Assembly: GCA_015501075.1 (NCBI GenBank)
Contig: JADNYJ010000488.1
Coordinates: forward strand, 1 to 23,134
Length of the DNA: 23,134 nt
Source: Gymnopilus junonius
Lineage: Eukaryota; Basidiomycota; Agaricomycetes; Agaricales; Galerinaceae
Reading direction: 5' to 3'
Below are positions 8,651 to 17,809 of the stretch, one piece after another. The position numbers and the translations under genes were made by a program. The first letter of the stretch is position 1; each line of letters opens with the position of its first letter. The notes beneath the pieces are model-generated. The model was not told the origin of the DNA, searched no databases, and saw nothing but the letters and a program-made list of their open reading frames with translations.

Positions 8651-9238
8651 CCCATTGCCAGGCAATAAGACAAATCCATAATGACTTATAGTATTATTGC
8701 CATTGAAAATTTAATTATTCACTGCTAGCCTTGTACAAGAAAACAGCATAAAGTACTACAACATGCCAAACATCTGGGTACTAAAGAATTTGTTAATCAG
8801 GTGTGCTACTTGATGTATGGTCACACATGGGATTGTTGATGTATCATGTCACATTCATGTCACATTCATGTCTGACAGCTACCATGCTGATGTAATCAGC
8901 TCAAATATGAACCACAAGTTTTGCACATGCTCCTGGCATTCATGTTTCTGCCTCACTCTGCCTTGTCCTTTCTTTTCCTTGTACATGTATTGAGCATTGA
9001 TCTGAATTCACTTTTGTCACTGTATATTGCTGCTCATTGTCATTTTTTTTGATAATATATATATTGCATGCTGCTGATTGCTATACATCCTATGCCTACA
9101 TTCTGTTTTGCCTAAATATTAATCTACATTTTTTAAAACTCTCATCATCTTTCATTTTGGTTCTGGTCCTCATATTGCTGTGCATTGCATCAGCATCCTC
9201 CTCCAAGTTAAATTATGGTTACCAAATGTAGCTATGAG

Positions 9239-9432
9239 TAGGGCTGTACACTGTCACTGTATTTACAGTTGTATGGCTACCATATATATGGTGCCATATC
9301 CATCCCCTTGGCATGTAGAAGCCCTTTCAAATGGTATGGTGGATGGTATGGTAGAGTACCATTGAGAACCATCAGAGATGGCCATATTCGGCCATAATAC
9401 AGTGATACAGTGATAGGGTACCTACCCAGTTA
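9239..9432. repeat. Possible eroded hAT-type MITE (194 bp)
   Basis: The left end TAGGGCTGTACA resembles a hAT terminus. CACTGT-rich subterminal repeats occur in inverted form at both ends (CACTGTCACTGTAT and ATACAGTGATACAGTG). The flanks GCTATGAG (9231-9238) and CCTATGAA (9433-9440) agree at 6 of 8 positions. The right terminus is poorly matched, so the call is tentative. Confidence 0.3.
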
Positions 9433-9463
9433 CCTATGAATTTTGCAATTTTACTATATTTAC

Positions 9464-9920
9464 TGTTACGACATTGACGACAGAACCTAATCTGATAAGA
9501 TAAGGTCTGGCATAGTAGTCGTAGAGGTCATTCGATGAAGTCCACTAAGGTATTGTCTTTGACAGAAGATTGCCTTAGTGGTTCAAGTTCATCTCAGTTG
9601 TTACAAGAGAGTATATTCTCAGAACAAGCTAAAGTACATCGTAGTCTAGCTACTGTTTATATACTTATTTGTGTGTGATAATAATATAATGAAACAATGA
9701 TGAAACAAGGGGAATCAGAAGGGGATGATCATCATAGAGTACTGCGGAAGGGATGATGATCAGAAAAGAAAGATTGTCCTCATACAAGTAAGAAAGAGAA
9801 TGATCATCTCGCGAGTGAAGATGATCATGAAGAAACTATAAATAGTAAATCATTCGATAAATGATAAGGAAAAGAAAATGAGGGGCACGTGATAAGATAA
9901 CAGAAAAGAGAGTCATAACA
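9464..9920 (-). repeat. 3' LTR of copy B (457 bp), diverged
   Basis: On the + strand it starts TGTTACGACATTG and ends GTCATAACA. It shares the layout of the other LTRs but differs at many positions, most heavily just upstream of the TATA box and between the U3 hairpins. Its self-primer copy has lost one base (CTCAGAACAAGC in place of CTCAAGAACAAGC). I infer that it was the 3' LTR of the original A insertion. Confidence 0.92.
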
Positions 9921-9936
9921 TTACCCCCCTACTAAG
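9921..9936 (-). promoter_or_regulatory. Polypurine tract of copy B
   Basis: The minus strand reads CTTAGTAGGGGGGTAA directly before the 3' LTR, matching the tract of copy A. Confidence 0.85.
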
Positions 9937-9953
9937 AATTGAAGCCCCTGGCT

Positions 9954-11162
9954 TCAATAATAGGGCTCACTGCTCAAGTTGTTCTCCACCTCTTCTCCCT
10001 GCCAAGTGTCGTGTGCTGTGTCGTGCCAATCATTGGGCGAGTTGTCGATATCATCGACATTCGCCAATTGTTCTTCCATAAATTCATAGGCATAGCCTAT
10101 GAATTCTCCATCGCTACGTCTGATCAGTCATCAACTACAGTCGATCGAGTTGTGGCCAGGACAATACTGGCAGCAGTGGCAGCAGCGGTAGTTGTGGCAG
10201 TCTGCCTGCCAGTGGTTTGCACTGCTGCAAATGAAGCAGCGTCAACGTGGACTTGGTCGGGGGTTCGTCAGGGTACGAGCGGGTCGGAAAGGGGTCTGGG
10301 GTTGGGGAGGTATAGAAGGGGGTTCGGTGTAGGCAGGAGGGTTATTACAGGCGGCATTCTGGGCAGAGGTCATCTGCATGGTGGTGAGGGCGTGCCTTCG
10401 GGGGACTGTGGTGGGCGGCGTGGTTGGGGGTGGTGCATGGGAGCATGTCGAAATGGGTCTTGGGGAGTGATCATCGATGGAGATGGTGTTGATGAACTGT
10501 TCGTCATGAGGAGGAATGGGCGGGTAGGTCTGTGAAGTGGTGTCATAAGAGGAGGGTGAGCAGTAAGGTTCCTCCTTGGACCTGATAGCAGAGGTGGCAG
10601 TAGGGCACCATTCTCCTCATCGTCTGCTGCTAACGAAGAGGGGGTTGATGGCTCTTTCGAGCTGGAAGCGCATAAGGGTCTCGAACAATTGTAGGGATTT
10701 TGTTCGAGATGCCTTAATTACTTCACGGTGGTGCTTGGTTCGGTCAATTTTGTGCTTGAACTGGTGGAGAGTGTCCCTAAGAAAGGGATCAGACTGGAGG
10801 GCTTCGAGGGCTGTGGAGTAATGGCGGGGGTGGTCAAGGAACTGTTCAAGTTCCTTATGAGTCAGCTGCTGGAAGTTGACAAAATCGAGTAAGTTGAGGA
10901 AATCCTTGATGGAGTGAACGGGGGCATGTACCATAGGAATGGGAGGTGGGTATCTAGTGGAGGGGGCATCATTCAGATCAGGTGAATCGGAGGAGGAGTC
11001 CATCTGGGAGAGGCGGACTTCAGTTCTAGTGCAAGAGGAAGAGGGGGCTGGGGTCAGTTTGAGCGAAGGTGCATTCGCTTGGGCGAGGCAAGTGCATATC
11101 ATAGAAGGGGACAAGTTGGGAGTGGAGGCAGCAGCATGGGTTCAAGTGGAAAGGTGAGGCAT
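9954..11162 (-). pseudogene. ORF3 of copy B: extra CCHC zinc-knuckle protein
   Basis: The start ATG is at 11162-11160 and the stop TGA at 9956-9954, about 400 codons. The longest intact piece (11114-10617) holds the helical domain, with the same FQQLTHKELEQFL and REVIKASRTKSL stretches as copy A. The zinc knuckles lie at about 10238-10137: CFIC, then H and C in C-x2-C-x4-H-x4-C spacing, followed by a cysteine-rich cluster ending PGHNSIDC. The acidic C-terminus closely matches A, with most of the remaining differences silent. TGA codons interrupt it, including 11143-11141, where copy A still has CGA, and two next to each other after the second knuckle, where A has CGA CGA. Role unknown; nucleic-acid binding is inferred from the knuckles. 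Confidence 0.75.
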
Positions 11163-11217
11163 GTTTGTGAAAGATGATGAAGGAACTGAAGAAATGAGGG
11201 ACGTTGGTTCACCTGTT

Positions 11218-11544
11218 TTATAGGTGTTCCAGGTATTCCTCGAGGATCATTTTCAGTTTCTTGATCAGGCATCTTGATGCCTTCTCCTTGATGGGGGTGA
11301 TGGTTTCAGTTTCCCATCTGGAGGTCTCTCTGTCGATCATCCGGATGGTAATTATAGCCTTCCTTTCATATTTGTTATCCCAGGGGATATTTTTGGGTAA
11401 AGGGGCTGGTGGTTTGTGGGCAAACTTCCATTCCCAGTATGTGATTTTCATCTCGTCAGGGGTCGGTGGAGGTTTTGGGAAAGTGAATAAGTCAATCATG
11501 AAGGTATCATCGCAGTATAATGGGGACGTGGTGTTCGAGTTCAT
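11218..11544 (-). CDS. Small ORF overlapping the chromodomain frame, copy B
   Basis: This is the counterpart of 3360-3686, with the same 108-residue protein, ATG at 11544 and TAA at 11218-11220. It overlaps the end of the chromodomain frame. The last 25 or so bases carry three differences from A; everything upstream matches exactly. Proline-rich middle, charged C-terminus, no recognised domain. Confidence 0.4.
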   Translation of the reverse strand: MNSNTTSPLYCDDTFMIDLFTFPKPPPTPDEMKITYWEWKFAHKPPAPLPKNIPWDNKYERKAIITIRMIDRETSRWETETITPIKEKASRCLIKKLKMILEEYLEHL

Positions 11545-11941
11545 GACTGGTATGGTATGGTGGTAGATGATGAAGTTGTTTGTAAACTTCGAGTTTCTCC
11601 GATGCATTGGCAAGATTCGATCCAGGTTCCCACGTTGCTTCGGTTATCGGATAGCCGAGCCACTTGATGTGGTATTGATAGCGTCTGTTTCTGTACTTTC
11701 GATGATTCAGAATGGTTTCAACTTTGTATTCTGATTCTCCATCAATCGTTTCAGGGGGTGGTTGTATGAAGTTTCGGCCATGAACCTGTGTTTCCGTGTA
11801 TGGCATCAACAATGTTGCATGGAAGATGTCATGAATCTTCCATGTTTTTGGCAGTTGTAGTTGATATGTGAGAGGTCCTAGGACACATTTGATCTTGAAC
11901 GGTCCTTCTCTTCTCGGTGCCAGCTTCTTGTTATACCGCAT
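11507..11941 (-). pseudogene. pol: Integrase GPY/F module and chromodomain, copy B
   Basis: The open frame of 144 codons has the same protein sequence as A (2963-3397). GPY/F features (RREGPFKI, DIFHATLL) come first, then the chromodomain with YKVETIL, YQYHIKWLGY and TEATWEP. It is the C-terminus of pol and is separated from the integrase core by a TGA (where CGA fits) shared with copy A. Confidence 0.92.
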
Positions 11942-12930
11942 TTTGAGGTTCCTGGGGTCAAGCCATACCTTCTGTCCTTCCTTGAATGGTACAAAGTTAG
12001 ATTTTCATTGATCAGCCATTCTTGCTCTTGCCAGTTCATGCACTGCAAGGGCTTCCTTTCTGTCTGAGATGAGGTTCTTCAGTTTTTCCTTGACTGAGGG
12101 AAACTTTGTGTTTTCAAACGTGGTGGGAATCACAACAGGATTAGTTCCAAACATGAGTTCGAATGGGGTCCTTTGTCTATCTGCATGTCTGTGATCATTG
12201 TGGACGAATTCCAGGGTGCCAATGTGTTGTTTCCAGGTAGTCGGGTTAGAGGAGCAATAGATAGTGAGATATGCTTCTATTTCCTGATTGAATCATTCAG
12301 TGGTACCATCTGATTGAGGATGATATGCTTGACAGTTTTGACTTGATTCCAAGAAGTTTGAGCAGTTCTTGGAAGGCTCTGGCCACGAATTGGGGTCCCT
12401 ATCGGAAATGATACTGTCCAGTAGGCCAAATTGCTTGAATAGATTGTCCTGAAGGAGTAGTGCTGCTCCTTCTTGTGAAAGAGTTTTCGAGCAAGACATG
12501 ATGATTACCCCCTTTGTAAGTCCATGATCAACCATGATCAATAAGGAATCAAATCCGTCGATGCTAGGGAGGTCCGTGATCATATCCATAGAGCATTGTG
12601 CGAATGGTCTCATGGATTTGGCTCCTTCGATCGGGTGTAAGGAGGGATTCACTGGGTTTTAGTTGATCTTGAACTGTTGACATTGTCCGCACCCTTTGAC
12701 GTAATTTTTGATGAATGTTCGCATTCCGGGCCACCAGTATACCTGTCATACAGGTTGTATGTTTCCAATTCTCTGGGGTGTCCTGTGGTGGCCGAGTCGT
12801 GGTACATTGCGACAATTTTCCTTCATAGTTCTTGATCATCGGGAATACAGTTCTTTTTCTTGTAAAAGACTAATTCGCCGATGCCTTCCATTTGCATTGT
12901 CTCCCAGTCATCTAAGTCTTTTGTGAGACT
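11942..12930 (-). pseudogene. pol: Integrase zinc-binding and catalytic core remnant, copy B
   Basis: This has the same order as A: the HHCC region around CGQC, then SMDMI and SDR, then the GTTE motif. Copy B has lost bases near 12350 (two in the STAYHPQ stretch), near 12400 and near 12755 compared with A, so its frames differ from those of A. The 12293-12652 frame reaches the SDR motif and changes frame before the last catalytic residue. The TGA directly after the catalytic glutamate is shared with A. The protein would bind LTR ends and insert the element; this copy cannot. Confidence 0.85.
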
Positions 12931-13839
12931 TCAAGGTCCTTCTTGTGTTAGGAGTTTCAATGCATCGACTACGTCCTTGTCCTGTTTCCTTGATTGGGCG
13001 ATCTCTATTTGGAGATCAGCGTCAATCAAATTTATAAATAGATTCTCCAGAAGGAGAATCTTGTCTTCATTGTTGTGATCCTCATCGGGGATCATGTCCA
13101 GTCTATGTGAGAGGGCGTCCGATTGTACCATTTTGCTTCCGGGGAGGTGAACCAGTTGGATGTCATATTCTGAAAGGAATAGTGACCATCTTGCTTGGCG
13201 TCTATTCAGTTTCTGAGTACTTCTGAAGTACATCAGATTCTTGTGGTCTGAATAGATGATCATAGTGAAGGTCGATCCTTGAATGTAGTGTCTCCATTCT
13301 TTAAGGGATCGGATCATAGCCAATAGTTCTCTGTCATAAATCTCGTAATTTCTCTCGGTAGGAGAGAACATCTTTGAGATAAACACCACTGGGTGTCGGT
13401 CTCCGTTGCTGTCCAGTTGTGTTAAGACTGCTCCAGTTGCATATTTAGATGCGTCACATTCTATCTGGAATTGTTTCGCAGTGTCCGGCATGGTCAAGAC
13501 GGGTTCTTCCATGAATTTTTGTTTTAGTAGTTCGAATGATTTCTTAGCATCTTCATTCCATTCGAAGCTACAGTCCTTTTTCAACAGCTCATTAAGTGCG
13601 CGAGCTATTTCCGAGTATTTCCTGATAAATCGCCTGTAAAAGTTTCCAATCCTAAAAAGGATCGGACCTGTTTTACATTCTTTGGTTCCAGGCCAGTCAG
13701 CTATGCCGCTGAGTTTTGAAGGGTCCATCGAAATCGTTCCTTCTTGGATAATCATTCCAAGATAATCGATTTTAGTCTGGGTGAATGCGCATTTTTCCAG
13801 TTTCAAATACAAGTCATTGTCCTGAAGTATTTGAAGCAC
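12931..13839 (-). pseudogene. pol: RT C-terminal part and RNase H, longest intact pol frame of copy B
   Basis: An uninterrupted frame of 302 codons runs from the RT thumb (LKLEKCAF, YLGMIIQEGT) through the connection domain (NFYRRFIRKY) into RNase H (ECDASKYATGAVL, YDRELLAMIRSLKEW, IYSDHKNL) and ends after the SDALSHRLD motif. The ATG at 13839 is not a gene start: the YMDD motif lies just upstream in another frame, so one base has been lost near 13840. The terminal TGA is the same CGA-type stop as in A. This segment gives the intact reference for reading copy A. Confidence 0.9.
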
Positions 13840-14830
13840 TTCTTCGTTATCTGTTCCAGTTTCTTCTTATCCTTGTGGAAGATAAGAATATCGTCCATAT
13901 AAATGATAACGAACCTTGATGGATGACGTCTTTAAACATCGAGTCCATCATCGACTGGAAGGTTGCCGGAGAGTTGCACATGCCAAAAACATGACTGTTG
14001 GTTCAATAGTCCTTTATTCATCTTGAATGCTGCCTTCCATTGGTCACTGTCCTTGATCTGAATGTTATTGTAACCCCATCGACATCAAGTTTTGTGAAAT
14101 ACTTGGCTCCTTTGAGTTTATCCATGAGTTCAGGGATCAGAGGAAGGGGATAGGCATTCTTGACAGTCCATTCATTCAGGTACTGGTAGTCTTGGCAGGG
14201 TCAAAGCTTCCCATCCTTTTTAGATATGAAAAAGAAGGGGGAAGCCATGGGCGATTTGGATGGTCGGATGTATCCTTTCTTCAGGTTTTCTTCCAAGAAT
14301 TTGTCCAGTTCGGTATCCTCTGAGGGCATCAGGGGATACGTCTTAAAGACCTTTGGTTGAAAACCTTCCTTGAGTTCAATCTTATGGTCCCAAGATCGAG
14401 ATTCGGGGAATCGGTTGGCAGTGTCTTTATCGAAGATGTCCAAGTATTCATGGTATTCTGGGGGGATCATTTCCTTAAGTGGTTTCTCTTCCTTCTTCAC
14501 ATCATGTTTCTGAGCGAAGATTTGCAAGGAAGTTAATTTCACATTGATCCAAATTTTATTGTTGTCCTCTGGGATGTTCCAAATCTCCTTCGTTTCTGGA
14601 AGGGGTTCGTTACCTAAAAAGGAAATGATTAAGTCTGAAGAGTTGTCCAGTTGATTGATCTGTTGGATTTCCTCATCGGGTACTTCTTCTATTTGGGAAG
14701 TAGTAGTAATCTCCCTGTTGAGTTTGACATGTCTGTTTTTCCAGTTGATGTCTGGGTTGTTTTCTTCGAACCAGGGAAAACCAAGAATGATCTTCTGTTT
14801 TCCTAGGCTGGTGACCAGTAGGCGTTCCAT
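13840..14830 (-). pseudogene. pol: Protease-RT spacer and RT N-terminal part, copy B
   Basis: A 209-codon frame (14830-14201) covers the spacer (ILGFPWFEENNPDINW) and the first RT segment (the KKDGKL end, stopped by TGA at 14203-14201). The RT fingers and palm follow in broken frames: a KLDV segment in which one base is missing at GTCGATGG, and YMDD near 13890. Compared with A, this copy keeps two cytosines that A lost near 83 and 117, so its spacer frame is open where A's is not. Confidence 0.86.
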
Positions 14831-15144
14831 TCGGGGTTGTCCATCTATGTCGAGCTTCAGATCAACGTAGTGCTTGATGGTTCCCTTTTTATTTGGGGTT
14901 CCATCTACGTTGAAGACTCAGATTTCTTTTCCAGTGCCTTTGTTTCCAGTTGTGTTTCTTCATGAAGTTCTGGTCAATGAACTTCCCTTTTGCTCCAGTG
15001 TCCCCAGAGCGGTTCCAATGATTTTCGTTCTGTTCTCAGTCTCGAATGAAAAGGGCAATTGGAGCAATTTATTTTCGATTCGAGCCGAGACTACAGAATA
15101 AATATCTAGCGAAGGAGTTGCATACGTTGGTTTCATGCATCTCC
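14831..15144 (-). pseudogene. pol: Retroviral-type aspartic protease remnant, copy B
   Basis: The active-site motif DTGA, followed by KGKFID, is encoded at 15002-14991. This is the catalytic Asp-Thr/Ser-Gly of retropepsins, which cut the Gag-Pol polyprotein. Upstream, a stretch with SARIENKLLQLPFSFE matches the usual beta strand leading to the active site, but it is in another frame, so one base has been gained or lost just before the motif. A possible second strand lies toward 14831 and merges into the spacer before RT. Confidence 0.7.
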
Positions 15145-16382
15145 TTATTGAAAACCCTCTTGGTCTCCCATTTCGTAATTTCTTCTCATTCTTCTTTGGT
15201 GAGGTCCTGCATGAGGGCCCTGATGTGCACATGGAGCACTTTCCCTTTGAGGGGATTCTTCTTCGTGGAGGGTTCCTCCTGTTCTTGCCCTCTCGGGGCA
15301 ATCTCTCGAGATGTGCCTGGTTTCTTGCATCGGAAGCAAAGCCCCTTTCTCATGAGCTCGCTTCGTTCTTCTTGGGTCATGGTGTTGACGTCGATCTTGT
15401 CAACATCCATAGCATTTGGGTCTCAGTGGTTCATTCGGTACGCTGGGGCATGGTAGTGTGGGGCGGGGGTTCCTCTGGCTAAATTAGCCCACCAAGTCTT
15501 TCGTTCATTCGGCGCCTGGGTATTGGTCTTGCCTAGAGGCACGCTAAGTTCATTCAATGGGTGTCATATTTGACTGCCTTCCTCTGCCAAGCGGCGAGTG
15601 TGGTAGGAAGTATGTCGAGTCCCATTATTTTTCTTGAAGCCAATTGTTTAAGGCATTCATATAGTAGTTGATCAAGATGCTCTCATTCCCAGTGGTGGGA
15701 ATCTTGGCGGTCTTTACAAGTTCATTGAACTTGGTGTTCAGTTCGGCAGCTGAAGCTTTTCCCTGCTTCAGGTTTCGGAGTTCGAAGAATGCTTGGTCCT
15801 TCATCTCAGTTGGTTTAAAGGCTTCATTAAAGGCCTTTTCGAAATCTGCGGTTGATCCGTAGTTCTTGGTGATGGTCCCGGTGGGTATGCCTGTGGCATT
15901 TCTATCTTCGTTGATATGGTCTTCTCTCCAAGCCTTCTTCCAGGCTTCTGCTTCTCCTCCTTTGAGAAGTCCTAAGGTGAACACGATTTTCTTGGCGTCA
16001 GTGTTGTAAATATCGCTGTTTAATTCAAAATAGTCGCCCAAGTCTTGGATGAAGGTTTTGACCTTGGAGCGGTCTCTGGAGAAGGTGGGAGTGATGGGGG
16101 CAGTGTCAGAAGTTCCTTCTGGCATTTCGGGTTCGTTTGTTGGGTAAAAGACGGGTTGGGATCTGAGTAGAGTATCTAGCAAAGATTCAAAGTCATGTCT
16201 TAGTATGCTGGGTTCTTGGACAGTAGATCCAAAGAAAGTTGATCTGGTTAATGAAGGTTTGTCTCCTTCAGGTGGTGTTTCATATTCATCAGATGCCCTG
16301 CATCAGAGGTTCAGTCAGTGTTCGGGTCAGAGAATTCTTTGTCACTAAAGTTAGCAGCGAATCATCCTCTTCTTCGAGCCAT
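15145..16382 (-). pseudogene. gag: Gag polyprotein remnant with CCHC zinc knuckle, copy B
   Basis: Gag forms the virus-like particle. The likely start ATG is at 16382-16380, followed by MARRRG and TGA. The N-terminal part is interrupted by two TGA codons that fit CGA and by one frame change. The main frame, open to 15625, contains the capsid-type domain (KVKTFIQDLGDYFELN, LLKGGEAEAWKKAW, FNEAFKP, FFELRNLKQGKASAAEL), typical of Ty3/gypsy retrotransposon Gag. A nucleocapsid knuckle lies near 15338-15297: CFRC-KKPG followed, after a one-base loss, by H-x4-C (ISRDC), so the C-x2-C-x4-H-x4-C motif is split between two frames. The segment 15625-15410 is poorly preserved. Confidence 0.85.
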
Positions 16383-16426
16383 AATGTCAGCGATAATGCT
16401 TGCTAGCAGAAGCATTGAATGAGTGG

Positions 16427-16437
16427 AGCTTGTTCTT
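16427..16437 (-). promoter_or_regulatory. Self-priming primer binding site of copy B
   Basis: One base inside the 5' LTR, the minus strand reads AAGAACAAGCT. It does not begin with TGG as tRNA-type sites do. It is the exact complement of AGCTTGTTCTT within the LTR (16595-16605 complement here, 6277-6287 in A), placed where the transcript should start. This is the arrangement used by Tf1-like elements for self-priming. Confidence 0.75.
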
Positions 16438-16438
16438 T

Positions 16439-16894
16439 TGTTATGACATTGACAACAGAACCTAATCTGATAAGATATGGTCTGGCATAGTAGTCATAGA
16501 GGTCATTCGATGAAGTCCACTAAGGTATTGTCTTCGACAGAAGATTGCCTTAGTGGTTCAAGTTCATCTCGGTTGTTACAAGAGATATATTCTCAAGAAC
16601 AAGCTAAAGTACATGGTAGACTAGCTACTGTTTATATACTATTTGGGTTTGATAATAATATAAACGAAATGATAATGAAACAGGGGAATCAGAAAGGGGT
16701 GATCATCATCGGGCAGTACGAGGGATGATGATCAAGAGGAAAGATTGTCCGCATAATGTAAGAAAGTGAATGATCATCTTGCGAGCAAAGATGATCATGA
16801 GAAACTATAAATAATAAATCATTCGATAATTGATAACAAGAAAAGAAAGGAAATGGGGTGCATGATAAGATAAGAGAAACGGGGAGTCGTAACA
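16439..16894 (-). repeat. 5' LTR of copy B (456 bp)
   Basis: The + strand starts TGTTATGACATTG and ends GTCGTAACA. The TATA box (complement of 16632-16638), hairpins and self-primer complement (16595-16605) are in place. It is closest to A's 3' LTR. It is followed by GTTAA (16895-16899), which pairs with TTAAC beside A's 3' LTR. Confidence 0.93.
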
Positions 16895-17591
16895 GTTAAC
16901 ATCAAAGAAGAACATTGGGTTTACAGAAAAACTGGGATTGTATGATGATGTTGTTTCATATGACTTGTTCAAGTCGACTTCCACCTCTGGATCTTCCTCC
17001 TTCTCATCCATGTTTGAGAAGACACAAGGGCAGAGGTGGATATATGTCAATGTTGCAGGGAACAAAGAGCTCAATAAGAAAATATACATGTACTTCACAT
17101 CACCTTATACTGCAGGATTACTAGCAGCCATCTCATTGGGTGTGACCAACTTGTCACCCTCCTCGTCTCAGGGGTCGACAATGGAATGGAGCATGAAGAC
17201 ACTGTCTGATCTTTCCTCTTCCTCTTCCTCTTCCTCTCTTTCTTTCCCTTCCTCTGACCCCACCATCTCGTCAAACACCCCATCAACCCCAACCTCCCCC
17301 TTCCCACCCAAACTCGAGCAATTTTTCATGCCCAAGTGGCTCTCCATCCGCAAACACCAACTCCCCACACACACCATCCTTGCATGGCAGAATCAGGCAT
17401 GGAAGGAGCTCATGTGAGATTGTCCTGCCTGGGTAGAATTGGAGAGGGTTTATGGACCTGAGAGTGTGCTAGCAGCATATAGGAGGCTGGCGAAGGATGG
17501 GTTAGGTCCTGAGAGGGGATTTGTTTGGAGTCTTTGGGATGAGGAGGAGGGAGTGAAGAAAGCAGGTCTATTGCAGAGGGCGAGATTGTGA
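16895..17591 (+). pseudogene. DUF2855 family gene, 3' part, severed
   Basis: The frame begins at the LTR boundary with GLTSKKN-type sequence once the last codon of the other half is joined. It continues with GFTEKLGLYDDVVSYD, RWIYVNVAGN and LGVTN, then a serine-rich insert (about 17160-17290), then FFMPKWLSIRKHQLP and the end GFVWSLWDEEEG, stopping at TGA 17589-17591. This is the C-terminal half of DUF2855 proteins; the N-terminal half lies at 7316-6445 on the other strand. It has no start codon or promoter of its own here. One TGA (17415-17417, after KELM) interrupts it where CGA would fit. Apart from that the frame is clean, so the break by the element is probably not very old. Confidence 0.9.
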
Positions 17592-17809
17592 AGATGCAAG
17601 GTTTCATGGAAAAATGTGAATTTGGGGTGTTTTTTTCTCATCTAGCTTTGGTTTTATTATCCATAAATATAGTATTTTTTTATCGGATGGAAGGAGTGCC
17701 AGTGTAAACTGTACAACATATGGAAGGAGAGGCAATAAATAAATTACCAATAAATTATTTATGTAACACATATCAGGAACTCCAACAAGACAAGTTCAGG
17801 AATCAGCAT
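17592..17809. other. Short intergenic stretch, AT-rich
   Basis: This is probably the 3' untranslated region of the DUF2855 gene, with AATAAA-like sequence near 17734. Nothing else is seen. Confidence 0.4.

Larger units (their letters stand above)
7317..9463. other. Non-coding interval with inverted repeats, inside the inverted segment
   Basis: No credible gene is seen. The left end should contain the promoter of the DUF2855 gene. The remainder holds three inverted-repeat structures, listed separately (7773-8260, 8453-8650, 9239-9432), and a short direct repeat, CATCAAAACTGAGGGAATTT, near 7708 and 8281. The right boundary, TTTAC (9459-9463), touches B's 3' LTR and is predicted to be the original right flank of element A. 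Confidence 0.6.
9464..16894 (-). mobile_element. Ty3/gypsy chromodomain retrotransposon, copy B, both LTRs present (7431 bp)
   Basis: In element orientation (right to left): 5' LTR, self-priming site, gag with CCHC knuckle, protease DTGA, RT, RNase H, integrase with chromodomain, small overlapping ORF, ORF3, polypurine tract, 3' LTR. The outer flanks do not match as a target duplication (TTTAC on the left, GTTAA on the right), and the two LTRs are strongly diverged from each other. Both facts follow if B's 5' part and its present 3' part come from different insertions joined by recombination with copy A. Frames are broken in gag, protease and pol, so it is not autonomous. The B reading frames are longer than those of A. 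Confidence 0.94.

Noticed and set aside
9939..10535. 198-codon + strand ORF
   Set aside because: It is the antisense reading of ORF3 of copy B. The matching antisense frame in copy A is shorter, and the sense strand carries the zinc knuckles.
16477..16728. 83-codon ORF in the LTR (with similar - strand ORF at 6046-6330)
   Set aside because: It lies wholly inside LTR sequence, is not kept in the diverged LTR and has no family features.
9464..16894. Element B as a simple intact insertion
   Set aside because: Its outer flanks do not form a target duplication, its LTRs are strongly diverged, and its true sister LTR and flank are found at element A.
701..17417. TGA used as a sense codon (recoding) in the elements and the DUF2855 gene
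   Set aside because: The paired copy shows CGA at several of these codons, single-base frameshifts also occur, and gene ends here also use TGA. Mutation explains the pattern more simply.
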